This document shows, one piece after another, positions 33,833 through 45,743 of a stretch of DNA of 64,000 nt. The notes under the pieces were generated by a model. That model was not told the origin of the DNA, did no database searches, and saw only the letters and a list, made by a program, of their open reading frames with translations. The stretch is from the NCBI GenBank assembly GCA_036186865.1, contig AP025071.1, forward strand, positions 10,151,879 to 10,215,878. Direction: 5' to 3'. Source of the stretch: Eustoma russellianum (taxonomy: Eukaryota > Streptophyta > Magnoliopsida > Gentianales > Gentianaceae). Both the position numbers and the translations under genes were made by a program. How positions within the stretch are numbered: the stretch's first letter is position 1; the number at the start of each line of letters is the position of its first letter.

Positions 33833-34689
33833 AAAAAATTTGGTTTATAACTTCAAAAATCTGATTAATAAAAGATGAAAGGGCAAGAGAAATTGCAGGT
33901 TCAAAAGTTTCCTCAAGGAAAAACGAGCAAAACAATCTGCTAACCGAACTTCTAACTTGCAGGTATTTAAATGATATGTCAAATTATTTATTCAGTTTAA
34001 TATGTTAGATTATGTAGCACCCCAGTCCGGACAGCGGACCCGAACTAGTGCATCCGTCGTAGCTTACTAAGAGGACTACCAGACGTCGCTACTCACACAT
34101 ACACATCATCACTGACGTAAATGAAATAAGCGTAGAGACACTTATAAATTAAAATCTAAATCAACCAAATATATGTTCCCCAGAAGCATAAGTAAATGAA
34201 ACGGTTAATGGTTGCAGCCATCTAATTCTCAAATGAAAGAAAGTTAAGATAATAAGAAGCAGTCTAGAACAATTCCCATTATGAACCCTAAGCACCCCAT
34301 TCAGCCCACTCGCCGTCGCCTTTAATGAAAATCATATCATACTTGGGTTCATCTGCAAAACAACGGGTAGAACCCTTAGCAAAAACGCAAGCAAGTAACC
34401 CGCTTATAAGACATACGGGATCATCACATGGCAAGACATGAGTGAATATCAATATCAAGGGGAATAGGGGCACATGTCCTGAGTTATTCAAAAGTTCAGA
34501 TTTACTTACGTAGTAAAAGGAAAGAACAAGTAAAAGCAAATAAACAACGACTCACTTACATATCAATCATACCGGAACGAAACATATGATGCATGTCATT
34601 TCAAATAATGCTCTACACTACACAGTCACAAATGCTTATGTAGTACCTTTCAAAACAGTGCAATGAACGTCACAATGTCCGGTCATATA

Positions 34690-34908
34690 ACTTTATACCC
34701 TGTGATTGGCCACAGCTTGTCTTCATATCCTGTGACAAATCACAGCTTCACTTTATGCCCTGTAATGATCCACAGCTTGTCTTTATACCCTGTGTCACAT
34801 TACAACTCACTATATACCCTGTGAAGACTACAGCTTGTCTTTATACCCTGTAGCGCATCACTGCTCATTTCACAAAGGCTTTATACCCTGTGCCAAGGCA
34901 CAGCTCTT
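34690..34908. repeat. Hairpin minisatellite in E2 3' LTR
   Basis: About seven degenerate units of 30-35 bp of the form ctttataccctgtg(n)cacagcttgt. Each unit contains an inverted repeat CTGTG...CACAG that could fold into a short hairpin. The same array is at 41902-42117. Confidence 0.85.
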
Positions 34909-35306
34909 TATCAAAACATAAACAAATGCAAGTTCCAAGATGCAAATGTGCGCATTCAACATATCATTCAATCACTTGAGACTCCGCTTATTCACACATT
35001 CGCACCTACCTCGACATTACCATTCATACTAGGGACACACGGGATGACAAAGACACCCACACACGTTCCATTAGAACCTTATCAAAGCCTCAAACGTTCA
35101 TCCTTAACCCATTAGATCCTTCACATTGAAGTCCGATTCAAATACCTCGCGAAGTCCTCACCGTTGATTCACCATCTTAGGTCGTGTTCCCAAGACTTAC
35201 ACTAACCTCAATCAGGTCCTAAGAAGCCTCTAGTGTCCCCCAATTGGTCCTCTAGCTTCCTTTTTCCTTCTTCCATTTCCCACAAAACTGTATAACATCA
35301 TACCCT

Positions 35307-35543
35307 ACATCGATCGATCGATGTCACATCATACCCTGACATCGATCGATCGAAGTCTGTCAGAATACTTTCTGCCTCACTTAAGTCGATCCCTTAGCCC
35401 ACATCGATCGATCGAAGTGACTTTATAACCTCACATCGATCGATCGAAGTCCGTCAGAATACTTTCTGCCTTACATCAGTCTCTCAATCCTCCTATATTG
35501 ATCCGTCGATGTACATCAGTAGATGACATCGATCGATCGATGT
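35307..35543. repeat. ATCGATCGAT palindrome cluster in E2 3' LTR
   Basis: Five close copies of catcgatcgatcga, two of them as the perfect 18-bp palindrome acatcgatcgatcgatgt (35307-35324 and 35526-35543), plus a diverged copy near 35495. The segment cagaatactttctgcc is repeated between them. Confidence 0.9.
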
Positions 35544-36339
35544 CTACGATTCCAGAAAAGAAACTCTGCGATTTCTGCAGAAATTGCAGAACCAAAACTT
35601 CAATCGTTCCCAAACTTCATCCCAATCATTCCAGGCCTAATCCCTGCTATGATCTCATGCTTAAGCCACAAAGCCAACACAACACACATACATAACACAA
35701 ATTCAAGCCTAAAACTCATAGATTTCAACCCTATCAATTCAAAGATCCCACTTTTCACCCTCAAACCCTAACAAAAAGTAAAATTGCAGCAAAAGGGGAT
35801 TCAAGGGATAGGGATTCGCAGGAATTCATATATTCATTAACATCAAATTATATTTTCAACGTACGATGGCCAAAACATCAAATCCAAACACAGAAATTTG
35901 CACAGAATTCACAAAAGATTAAACAAGGGTAGAATACTGCATGGTGATCCAATTTGATACAAAAGTAAGGTCTTTTCTTCACAAATCGTAGGAACTTATA
36001 AGAAGATTACTTGCCTTTGATTACTGATACTCGGATTGGAAAACAAACGGAGGTTGAATCGATTCCTGAAGGTTGTCTTCCTCACCTAGGGCTTGCAAAA
36101 GTCGACTATGGCTGGGGGAAGAGGGGAGATCGACGTTTCCTGGAAAAAATGAGGAAACTGACGCTTTGTCAGTTTTTATTATAGGGGAGGGCAAAACTGG
36201 AATTCCTAAATTGTATTTTACGTAAATCCTTTTTCTTTAATTCTTAATCCAATTATTTAATCAAATATTAGTTTGATTATTAATTTCTTAAAATTCTTTC
36301 TCTCATTTAATTACGTTCTGGGGGTTGCAGGGCATAACA

Positions 36340-36355
36340 TTCCACCCCCCTTACC
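36340..36355 (-). other. Polypurine tract of E2
   Basis: On the minus strand ggtaaggggggtggaa directly precedes the TG of the 3' LTR. Confidence 0.9.
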
Positions 36356-36384
36356 AAAAGTTTTGTCCTCGAAACTGACGTCCC

Positions 36385-37692
36385 TTATTGGAAGAGGTGC
36401 GGATACAACTCCTTCATCTGCTCCTCAAGTTCCCACATGGCTTCGCGCTCCGTATGGTTACTCCATTGAATCTTGACATACGGAATCACATGTTTGCGTA
36501 GAACTTGATCTTTCCTATCCACAATTATCACCGGGTACTCTTCATACGTAACATCATCCTTAATCTCTAACGGTTGAGCCTCCAGAATATGGCTCGGATT
36601 CGATATGTATTTCCTCAATTGGGATACGTGAAACACATTGTGGACTTGCGATAAAATCAGAGGCAATGCTAATCGGTATGCTCTTTCTCCAACCCTGCCA
36701 AGCATCTCGTATGGACCAATATACCAGGGACTTAGCTTGCCTTTTATCCCGAACCTCGCAACTCCCTTAGTGGGTGAAACTCGTAGATAAACCTTTTCAC
36801 CTTCTGCGAACTCCAAGGGCGGTCTTTTAGAATCTGCCCAACTCTTACTGCAATCTTGTGCCACCTTTAGCCTCTCTCTTATAATCTTCACCTTCCCAAT
36901 AGTATGCTCAATCAGTTCTGGTGCAGTGATCGTCTTTTCCCCAACTTCGTCCCAACAAACCGGGGATTTTCACTTCCGTCTGTATAGAGCCTCAAACGGT
37001 GCCATACCAATCGCACTGTGGTGACTATTATTGTATGAGAATTCCATCAGTTTCAACATGTTGTCCCAGTTTCCTTTAAAGTCCAACGTGCACGCTCTCA
37101 GCATGTCCTCTAAAGTTTGGATGGTCCTCTCAGACTGTCCATCCATTTGTGGGTGATAAGCAGTGCTCATCCTTAGCTCAGTGCCCATAGCTTTCTAAAA
37201 AGCCGTCCAAAACTTAGAAGTGAATCTGGGATCACGGTCTGACACAATACTGACGGGAACTCCATGCAGACTTACAATGTTATCCATATATTTGTTGGCC
37301 AATTTCTCATGAGAAGTACCATGCGGCATAGCTATGAAATGAGCTGTCTTTGTCAAGCGATTGACAATCACCCAAATCATCTCATTCCCACTTCTGGTTT
37401 TGGACAACCCCATCACGAAGTCCATAGTCACGTGTTCCCACTTTCTTTGTGGGATCTCTAGTGGCATCATCAAACCATCAGGTCGCTGATGCTCCGCTTT
37501 GACCTGCTGACACACCAGACACCTCTCGACATACTCCGCAATACTTCTCTTCATCCCTATCCACCAATAATTTCTTTTGAGGTCCTTATACATTTTTGTG
37601 CTTCCAGGGTGGATGGACAACCGTGAGTTATGAGCTTCATGTAGCAATTCCCTTTGAAGCCCTTCATTGTCTGGCCCCGGTTCTGAAACCAT
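36385..37692 (-). pseudogene. pol: E2 integrase and chromodomain-like tail
   Basis: Three minus-strand frames in order. 37692-37195 has the zinc finger (HEAHNSRLSIHPGS, CLVCQ), the first core Asp in MDFVMGLS and the second in SDRDPRFTS. 37188-36970 has DGQSERTIQTLEDMLRA with the catalytic Glu. 36891-36385 has YIGPYEMLGRVGERAYR and the ending IQWSNHTEREAMWELEE. A short interruption at about 37190 and another at 36970-36892 break the frame. Key catalytic residues are intact, so loss of function is by interruption only. EATWE of E1 is EAMWE here. Confidence 0.9.
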
Positions 37693-38388
37693 AGACTCCC
37701 ATCTTCTCTCAACTGAAAACCCCTTACCGGTCTTGTGTTCAATTTGTCACGGATTTCCTTCAGTGCCGCATCGTCAAACTGAGCTTCTTTGATTCTGCCT
37801 ACCAAATATGGGCTTATAGATAAGGCTGTAAGGACATTCACCACTGAATCTACAACATCGAGACCAAACTCTTCAATCTCTCGCTCCAAAGAAGATAGTC
37901 TTGCATGGCTAGACTTTCTGCTCAACGCGTTTGCCACTCTGTTATCTTTACCCGGGTGATAGTTAATGGTCAAATCATAATCCTTAAGTAATTTCAACCA
38001 TCTCCTCTGCCTCATATTCAGCTCCTACTGCGAGAATAAGTATTTTAGGCTCTTGTGATCAGTGAACACTGCACACTTTTCTCCATATAAGTAGTGTCTC
38101 CAATCTTAAGAGCAAACATTACTGCTGCGAGCTCCAAGTCATGCGTCGGGTAATTCTGTTCATAAGGTTTCAGCTGTCTCGAAGCGTAAGAAATAACTCG
38201 TCCATTTTGCATCAGGACACAAGCTACAAACAGAAGGTTAATTCACGTCCAGTATATAGATATAATACAACAGTTGTAATTATATACATACCTCACGAAG
38301 CCATCGGTGCTGGAGGGTTGTGCCAACACTGGGGCGTGGTCAATTTCTTCTTGAGTTCAGAAAAGCTCTGCTCGCATTCTGCAGTCCA
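37557..38388 (-). pseudogene. pol: E2 RNase H, first catalytic Asp region replaced
   Basis: The C-terminal part 38015-37557 is open (MRQRRWLKLLKDYDLTINYHP, VANALSRKS). Upstream, TDHKSLKYLF-like sequence is frameshifted near 38030-38100. At 38224-38291 a 68-bp AT-rich segment starting gtatgtatat and ending tttgtag (minus strand) stands where the YSDAS block with the first catalytic Asp should be; both sides continue as RNase H (AQPSSTDGFV before, CVLMQNGRVISYASRQLK after). The splice would leave the frame wrong and the Asp missing. Confidence 0.8.
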
Positions 38389-39339
38389 CTAAAACTTAGT
38401 CTTCTTCAGGGTAAGTCGGCTCAATAGAACTGCAATTGTTGAAAAGTCTTCGACAAACTTCATATAGTAGCCTGCTAGGCCTAGGAAGCTTCTGACTTCT
38501 GTTACGTTTGTAGGTCTTGACCATTTACTGATGGCTTCCACCTTCTTAGGATCCACTGAAATTCCATCCTCAGAAATCACGTGACCGAGAAAGGTCACAC
38601 TCCTTAGCCAAAATTCACACTTGCTAAATTTGGCATACAGCTTCTGCTGTCTCAGAATCTCCAACACCACTCTCAAATGCTCTACATGAGAATGCTCATC
38701 AGGGGAGTATACTAAAATGTCATCAATGAACACCACTACAAACCGATCTAGTTACTCTCGGAATACGGTGTTCATTAAATCCATATAAGCTACTAGGGCA
38801 TTAGTCAATCCAAAAGGCATCACCAAGAACTCATAATGCCTATATCGAGTATGGAAAGCTGTCTTAGGAACATCACCTTCTTTCACAAGCAATTGATGGT
38901 ATCCCTGACGAAGGTCGATCTTCGAAAACCATCGGGCACCCTTCAACTTGTCAAATAAATCCTTTATCTTTGGCAGTGGGCATTTATTCTTGATGGTTAT
39001 CTTGTTCATCTCTCTGTAGTCAATACACAATCTCAAACTGGCATCTTTCTTCTTGACAAACAAGACACGGGCTCCCCAAGGTGATACACTGGGTCAGATT
39101 AACTTTTTGTCCAACAACTCATGTAGTTGACCTTTTAACTCCTTAAGTTCAGCTGGGGTCATCCTATAAGGTGCCTTAGATATAGGCTCACCTCCTGGGA
39201 ACAAATTGATTTCAAACTCCACTTCTCTTGATGGGGGTACTCTAGGCAAATCATCTGGAAATATGTCTTTGAATTCGTTGATCACCAGGATCTGATCAAT
39301 GGAGGGAATCTCTTGCTTAGCATCCATAGCATAAACCAT
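38389..39339 (-). pseudogene. pol: E2 reverse transcriptase
   Basis: Minus-strand frames 39339-39094 (EINLFPGGEPISKAPYRM), 39063-38752 (FVKKKDASLRLCIDYREMNK, GARWFSKIDLRQGYHQ, FLVMPFGLTNA) and 38736-38389 (VFIDDILVYS catalytic box, SVTFLGHVISEDGI, EVRSFLGLAGYY). Stops at about 39095 (an Arg position) and 38750 (a Gln or similar position) separate them, without frameshift at these points. There is no intron between DLFDKLK and GARWFSK, unlike E1. Confidence 0.9.
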
Positions 39340-39780
39340 AAATCCCTCTGCTCCCTTTTCAAAGCCTTGAAAGCCTTAACTGCCGTCAAATAAATTTTCT
39401 TAGGGGTCTTTGTCAGCTTAATATTTCCTTGAACCATCACTTCATTCATCTCGGGATCCTTAACGGTCACTTGCTTAAGTCTGCAGTCAATGTTGACATG
39501 AAACTTAGTCAGCCAATCCATGCCCAAAATCACATCAAAATCCCGCATCACAATCGGAACCAATGTGGCGGGGAACACTTTCTCACCCAACTCCAGTTTA
39601 CAGTCCTTGTACTGATGATATGACACTAGTACTTGATCACCAGCTGCCTGCACTCGGAAAGGGGTCTCAAGCCACTCGGGCAGACAGTGAAGTCCTTTGG
39701 CAAATTTCTTAGATATAAATGAGTGACTTGCACCACTATCAAACAACACATTCGCAGGTACTTTATTTACTAGAATAGCA
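39340..39780 (-). pseudogene. pol: E2 aspartic protease
   Basis: On the minus strand NVLFDSGASHSFISKKFAKG with the DSG active site near 39735, then VILGMDWLTKFHVNIDC near 39500. The frame overlaps the reverse transcriptase start by a shift near 39300. It begins right after the acceptor of the intron-like insert. Confidence 0.88.
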
Positions 39781-39868
39781 CTTATCAACGAAGAGCATAG
39801 CACAGAAAATCTCATGTAAAGCAAATTTAATTCCAACTTAGACAACTAAAATTCAACTTAAGTCATAC
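39781..39868 (-). other. Intron-like insert in E2 gag-pol, same site as E1 intron 1
   Basis: 88 bp on the minus strand, starting gtatgactta after the first base of the Gly codon in DVVTG (phase 1) and ending ttgataag. It contains stops (ATG ACT TAA) and is AT-rich. The protein resumes as AILVNKVPANVLFDSG. The exact join is one base short of an open frame, which fits later decay by a 1-bp loss. Position and phase equal those of E1 intron 1. Confidence 0.65.
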
Positions 39869-40860
39869 CTGTCACGACATCTGTGTTCTCCTGCACCTCG
39901 GCATCCGTCATGACATGGACTCTGGCATTGGTTTTGGGCCTAGCTCTCTGTGGTTGTTGTGGCCCCGAATCTCCCTGTGGCCTCTGCTTCCACTCGGGAC
40001 AGTCCTTTATCCTATGGTCGGTTTTGCCACACTTAAAACATGCCCCAGTCTTCTTCCAACACTCCCCTGCATGATTTTTCTGACAATAGGGACACACATC
40101 TGTCGCCTGACGATCAAGCTGATTCTGCTGCAGTGCCCTATGAAACTGTCTGGTCTGTCCTTTTCGTGGAATTTTGACCCAATGTCCGGGTCTACCTCCA
40201 CTCCTATCGTCCCTTGGCCTCTTGCATGTGTCATCGCGAGCATCTCTAGGCTGAGACCTGCGCATGTCGCTCTCTACCCGATAACAGGCGTCTAACATTT
40301 CAGCAAAAGTCTTTAAGCTGGATCCTGCTATAGCTGTCCAAATTCGTGGGTTCAAATCTTGCTCGAACTTGAGTATCTTCATCCTGTTATTTTCCAAAAA
40401 CCATGGGCGTGAATTTTCCTAAGGCGTGGAACCTGTCAGCGTAATCAGAAATTGACATCTTATCCTGCTCCAGTTTATCAAACTGCCTCATCTTCTCAAG
40501 GATAGCAGTCTCAGGCACATAGTAATCCTTGTAAGCCTCAACGAATCGCCTCCACAAGATAGGGGGGTCATCTTTGGAAGGATTTAATTCCACCAAGCAT
40601 TGGCTCGGCCAGTCAGTAAGGGCCTGGCCACATCCACCTTATGTTCTTTAGGCAGTTGCACTAGCCTGAAGCACTTCTCCACTTCTTCTAACTAGAACTC
40701 AGCCACCTCTGGGTCAGTGGTCCCTTAAAAGGTGGGGGTATACATCTTTCGCATTTCCCTAATATAATATTGTATTCCGTGCTGAGGCGGTGGTGGAGGA
40801 GGAGGATGCTGCGCTGCTGAGCGACACTCTACGCAATCACCGTTATAGCATCCATTCAGG
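39869..40860 (-). pseudogene. gag: E2 gag
   Basis: Minus-strand reading. EKCFRLVQLPKEHKVDVARP (about 40690-40630) starts the capsid-like region, followed by 40596-40387 (RRFVEAYKDYYVPETAILEK, SISDYADRFHALGKF) and 40397-39869 (KILKFEQDLNPRIWTAI). An extra A in an A-run near 40390 shifts the frame. The nucleocapsid has CPYCQKNHAGEC and the CCHC knuckle CFKCGKTDHRIKDC, then RVHVMTDAEVQENTDVVTG as in E1. The proline-rich N-terminus (40880-40760) is present but broken by stops. Confidence 0.88.
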
Positions 40861-41206
40861 CCTGAGGCATGAGCATCTGTGGTGGCTGTGGATTTTCGTT
40901 CCTGTTGCCACTATTTCCCTGGTTTTCTCTTCTAGGACCATCTTTCTACAAGGCCAGCGCTTATCAGCATTCGGCAATTCAAAAGATAATACTGAAGGCT
41001 CATACGTGTTGCACGGAATGGAAATTGCATACGTTAAGAGAAATTAATCGTATAGTCTTAAATTAAGTCATATCGCACTCGCACACACCTAACCCAAACC
41101 ATCTTGTATCTAAAATCAAGTACTTAGACCTATGGATCAACTTAAGGTCAAAATCATAGCTTAGGACTCTATATGACATAACCTAGGTCTTCGAGGTAGA
41201 TCTGAA

Positions 41207-41225
41207 GCTAGGCTCTGATACCACC
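41207..41225 (-). other. Primer-binding site of E2
   Basis: Minus-strand ggtggtatcagagcctagc follows the 5' LTR end directly; complementary to initiator Met tRNA. The 41040-40860 stretch downstream is leader with no gene. Confidence 0.9.
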
Positions 41226-43549
41226 TGTAGCACCCCGACCTGTACAGCAGAACCAAAACGGTGCACCCGTCGTAGCCTACTAAGAGGACTAACAGACGTC
41301 GCTACTCTCATATACACATCATCACTGACGTAAGAGAAATAAGCGCAGAGACACTTATAAATTAAAATCTAAATCAACCAAATATATGTTCCCCAGAAGC
41401 ATAAGTAAATGAAACGGTTTATGGTCACAGCCATCTAATTCTCAAATGAAAGAAAGTTAAGATAATAAGAAGCAGTCTAGAATAATTCCCATTATGAACT
41501 CTAAGCACCCCATTCAGCCCGCTCGCAGTCGTCCTCAATGAAAATCATATCATACTTGGGTTCATCTGCAAAACAACGGGTAGAACCCTTAGCGAAAATG
41601 CTAGCAAGTAACCCGCTTATAAGACATACGGGATCATCACATGGCAAGACATGAGTGAATATCAATATCAAGAGGAATAGGGGCACATGTCCTGAGTTAT
41701 TCAAAAGTTCAGATTTACTTACATAGTAAAAGGAAAGAACAAGTAAAAGCAAATAAACAACGACTCACTTACATATCAATCATACCGAAACGAAATATAT
41801 GATGCATGCCATTTCAAATAATGCTCTACACTATACAGTCACAAATCCTTATGCAATATCTTTCAAAACAGTGCAATGCATGTCACAATGTCCGGTCATA
41901 TAACTTTATACCCTGTGATGGGCCACAGCTTGTTTTTATACCCTGTGACACATCACAGCTTAACTTTATACCCTGTAATGATCCACAGCTTGTCTTTATA
42001 CCCTGTGTCATATTACAGCTCACTTTATACCCTGTGATGACTACAACTTGTCTTTATACCCTATAGCGCATCACTGCTCATTTCACAAAGGCTTTATACC
42101 CTGTGCCAAGGCACAACTCTTTATCAAAACATAAACAAATGCAAGTTCCATGATGCAAATGTGCGCATTCAACATATCATTCAATCACTTGAGACTCCGC
42201 TTATTCACACATTCGCACCTACCTCGACATTACCATTCATACTAGGGACACACGGGATGACAAAGACACCCACACACGTTCCATTACAACCTTATCGAAG
42301 CCTCAAACGTTCATCCTTAACCCCTTAGATCCTTCACATTGAAGTCCAATTCAAATACCTCGCGAAGTCCTCACCGTTGATTCACCATCTTAGGTCGTGT
42401 TCCCAAGACTTACACTAACCTCAATCAAGTCCTAAGAAGCCTCTAGTGTCCCCCAATTGGTCCTCTAGCTTCCTTTTTCCTTCTTCCGTTTCCCACAAAA
42501 CTGTATAACATCATATCCTACATCGATCGATCGATGTCACATCATACCATGACATCGATCGATCGAAGTCCATCAGAATACTTTCTGCCTCACTCCAGTC
42601 AATCCCTCAGCCCACATCGATCGATCGAAGTGACTTCATACCCTCACATGGATCAATCGAAGTCCGTTAGAATACTTTCTGCCTCACATCAGTCTCTCAA
42701 TCCTCCTACATTGATCGATCGATGTACATCAGTCGATAAAATCGATCGATCGATGTCTACGATTCCAGAAAAGAAACTATGCGATTTCTGCAGAAACTAC
42801 AGAACCAAAACTCCAATCGTTTCCAAACTTCATCCCAATTATTCCAGGCCTAATCCCTGCTATGATCTCATGCTTAAGCCACAAATCCAACACTACACAC
42901 ATACATAACACAAATTCAAGCCTAGAACTCAAAGATTTCAACCCTATCAATTCAAAGATCCCACCATTTACCCTCAAACCCTAACAAACAGTAAAATTGC
43001 AGCAAAAGGGGATTCAAAGGATAGGGATTCGTAGGAATTCATATATTCATTAACATCAAATTATATTTTCAACGTACGATGGCCAAAACATCAAATCCAA
43101 ACACAGAAATTTGCACAGAATTCACAAAATATTAAACAAGGGTAGAATACTGCATGGTGATCCAATTTGATACAAAAGTAAGGCCTTTTCTTCACAAATC
43201 GTAGGAACTTATAAGAAGATTACTTGCCTTTGATTACTGATACTCGGATTGAAAAACAAACGGAGGTTGAATCGATTCCTGAAGGCTGTCTTCCTCACCT
43301 AGGGCTTGCAAAAGTCGACTATGGCTGGGGGAAGAGGGGAGATCGACGTTTCCTGGAAAAAATGAGGAAACTGACGCTTTGTCAGTTTTTATTATGGGGG
43401 AGGGCAAAACTGGAATTCCTAAATTGTATTTTACTTAAATCCTTTTTTTTAATTCTTAATCCAATTATTTAATCTAATATTAGTTTGATTATTAATTTCT
43501 TAAAATTCCTTCTCTTATTTAATTACGTTCTGGGGGTGCGGGCATAACA
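41226..43549 (-). repeat. 5' LTR of E2
   Basis: 2324 bp, collinear with 34013-36339, TG...CA. On the minus strand it starts tgttatgcccgcaccccc. The minisatellite is at 41902-42117. Confidence 0.95.
42520..42757. repeat. ATCGATCGAT palindrome cluster in E2 5' LTR
   Basis: Counterpart of 35307-35543. The perfect 18-bp palindrome is at 42520-42537; some other copies have changed (for example catggatcaatcga near 42647). Confidence 0.88.
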
Positions 43550-44600
43550 GATTACAAGCTTTTGAATTTATTGTTTCAACCATTGGTCTTTGACATGAAT
43601 ATGGGCTTGGTTAATATGGATATTGAATTTGATGAGCATGTATAATTAAAAATTACAAGCTTCTGAATTTCATATTTACTATTGCGATTCTTACGAATTT
43701 GTCATTTGTCATTTTTTAGCACTAATAGATCTATAGTAATCCAATGTTTCTCTCACACAGTTAGTCGAGTAAAATAGATACAATTTCTTTTACATTTTAA
43801 CTTTTTGCTTGGCTACAATGCTTCATATATGCGCTTTTTTTCCCTAACTAAGCTCTTTGGTGCCAATTTAATCAAGTCAATCAAGATATTTATATAGAGC
43901 AGCAGGTCCATGAATTAAGTTCAAACAGATAATCCAGAAACTAAGGATGTACAATAAGTTCAAGAAAAAAAGTTCAGACAAATGTATATACACATGAAGT
44001 TGAAAATTTAGCGTCCAAACCACATTTTGCATCTTTTCATTTTAGCCAATAGTTTGACCTTGTATATTGCACAATGAAGATGTTATGGTTGTCCACACAT
44101 TCAGTATTTGAAAAGAAATTAACCCGTTATAAGTTTACACGTGATGTGTTTTCTTTGTGATTCTTTATACCAAGTCTTTCAGTCATCATGGTTTTTGAAA
44201 GAATTCATAAATTGAAAGGCATTATTTACCCGGTTTGGACAAAAGCATATATTTGTCTACATGCATTTTGTTCCTTAATCCAAAATTTTCAAGTATAACA
44301 GTTTTTGGGATGAAGAGTTTCCTTTATTTGAGAGAGTATTCACATTAGTTGGCTTTTTCCCCTTTCATTTTTTTGTGCCTAACAAGTAATAAAACTCTAA
44401 AGAAGATAAGCTTGAAGTTCCAGGGAGCATGCAAAGAAATTGAAGCATTTAGAACATCTAAAATATCCTCATTGCCTTCACCTTCCCAAAGCTCATGCAC
44501 CATACATCTCGCATATAATCTAAAGACAATCATAACCAAATAAGATCCAAACAAAATTTACATCCCAACAAAGACAAACTTTCAAGAAGTACTAAATATC
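43550..44600. other. AT-rich region, no gene recognised
   Basis: Begins with the second gatta target copy. T/A-rich sequence with only short chance frames (44345-44554). It continues the sequence interrupted by E2 at 34012. Confidence 0.5.
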
Positions 44601-44618
44601 TTCTACAAAAGGGCCCAA

Positions 44619-45240
44619 CTATTTGTTTAATGGTAACCAAGCAAAAAACCAACAGGTAAGGAAAAAAGAAACTGATGCAAAGCTCACCCATATCGATGGA
44701 GTCTTCCTCTCCTTGGTAGCACGAGCCTTATTCTCCTTGACAGCAGGAGCCTTCTTAGTAACTTTAGGCTTTGCCACTAAAACTTCTTCCTGAACGAGGC
44801 AACTACTGCAGCAGTCTTGGAAGGAAGATTGACAGAGTCCTCGATTTTCATGCTTCGGATTCCTCATGTAGAATGTAGTTGAGCAAGGACTGGAATGAGT
44901 TGACATCTTGATGCTCCCAAAGTCTCCCTAGACCTGTAATTCTCCAAACTTTGCCCGCAAAATGTCATTCATAGAACTAACGTCTGTCAATTTCAGAAGA
45001 ATGGGCGCCCAAAGGATAGGCCAGGAGCATGAATGACAGGCCACTTCTTCATTTGTTCGTTGCAAACTGTTAGCTCCAACAGCTTATATATTTAGGAACC
45101 TTTCCAGATGAATTTTCTCTCCTTAGGCAAATCGTCCATTTTCAAATCGTATTCCGATAAAACTTTAATGGCCCGCTGCTAGAGGAAGAGCCATGTTCAA
45201 CCATTTGCTGACGTTTATAACCCAATTTAACTGTATATTA
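44619..45240 (-). pseudogene. Gene-like fragments of unknown identity
   Basis: Minus-strand readings look protein-like but are not recognised. About 45190-45060 gives AIKVLSEYDLKMDDLPKERK, then after a stop YKLLELTVCNEQMKKWPVIH and APGLSFGRP; 44906-44690 gives VAKPKVTKKAPAVKENKARA and TKERKTPSIW, Lys/Ala-rich, followed by a possible gtgagc splice donor at about 44690. A decayed host gene with introns would explain the pattern. A linker-histone-like basic tail was considered for the Lys/Ala-rich part but the globular domain was not found. Confidence 0.35.
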
Positions 45241-45743
45241 TTTTGAGTGATATGGCACACCAACGCACCTTGGGGTCTTCATGTGCAATGTGTAATCCTC
45301 CTAACAAACTTCTATGCTTTTAGAACCTGCCGTTAACTCTTTATACCAGTCAAGATTTGAACCCAGACACATTGTGGATACCAAATCTTAGCCCTCTCAC
45401 CTAGAAAGCTGCTGAATAAACAAATTTACGTCCTTCACAAATCTCTTTAAAAATAAGACAGTAAAAGCATGAGGGTTACTGTATGATCTTTTGCATCCCA
45501 TAAATTCTCCTAAAAATATCCAGCTCCTAAAGGGAAAAACACTTGGGAGAGTAGTGGGACATTCCTATGATTGCTTCAAAATCAATTAAAAAAGATTGTC
45601 GAATGTATATGAACTGGCAATTGGTGAACTGGCTCGCTCTTGTTCTCTCTTTCAACGTCACGATCGCATCCTTAATCATATGCAAACAACCAAAATGCAA
45701 CAATTAAAATCTAGTTATACATCTACTAAAACTTGGTTGCAGC

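Larger units (their letters stand above)
34013..36339 (-). repeat. 3' LTR of E2
   Basis: On the + strand it reads tgtagcacccc...gggcataaca. Contains the CTGTG/CACAG minisatellite (34690-34908) and the ATCGATCG cluster (35307-35543). The polypurine tract adjoins it at 36340. Confidence 0.95.
34013..43549 (-). mobile_element. E2: complete but mutated Tekay/Del-type chromovirus, minus strand
   Basis: 9537 bp with TG...CA ends and a target duplication gatta at 34008-34012 and 43550-43554. The LTRs of 2327 and 2324 bp are highly similar by eye. Order on the minus strand: LTR, PBS, gag, protease, reverse transcriptase, RNase H, integrase, chromodomain-like tail, PPT, LTR. The protein is clearly related to E1 but the LTRs are not alignable by eye. 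Several stops and frameshifts in gag and pol make it non-autonomous. Confidence 0.95.

Noticed and set aside
38224..38291. Functional intron in E2 RNase H
   Set aside because: The splice would leave the frame wrong and the first catalytic Asp block absent, so it is reported only as intron-like.
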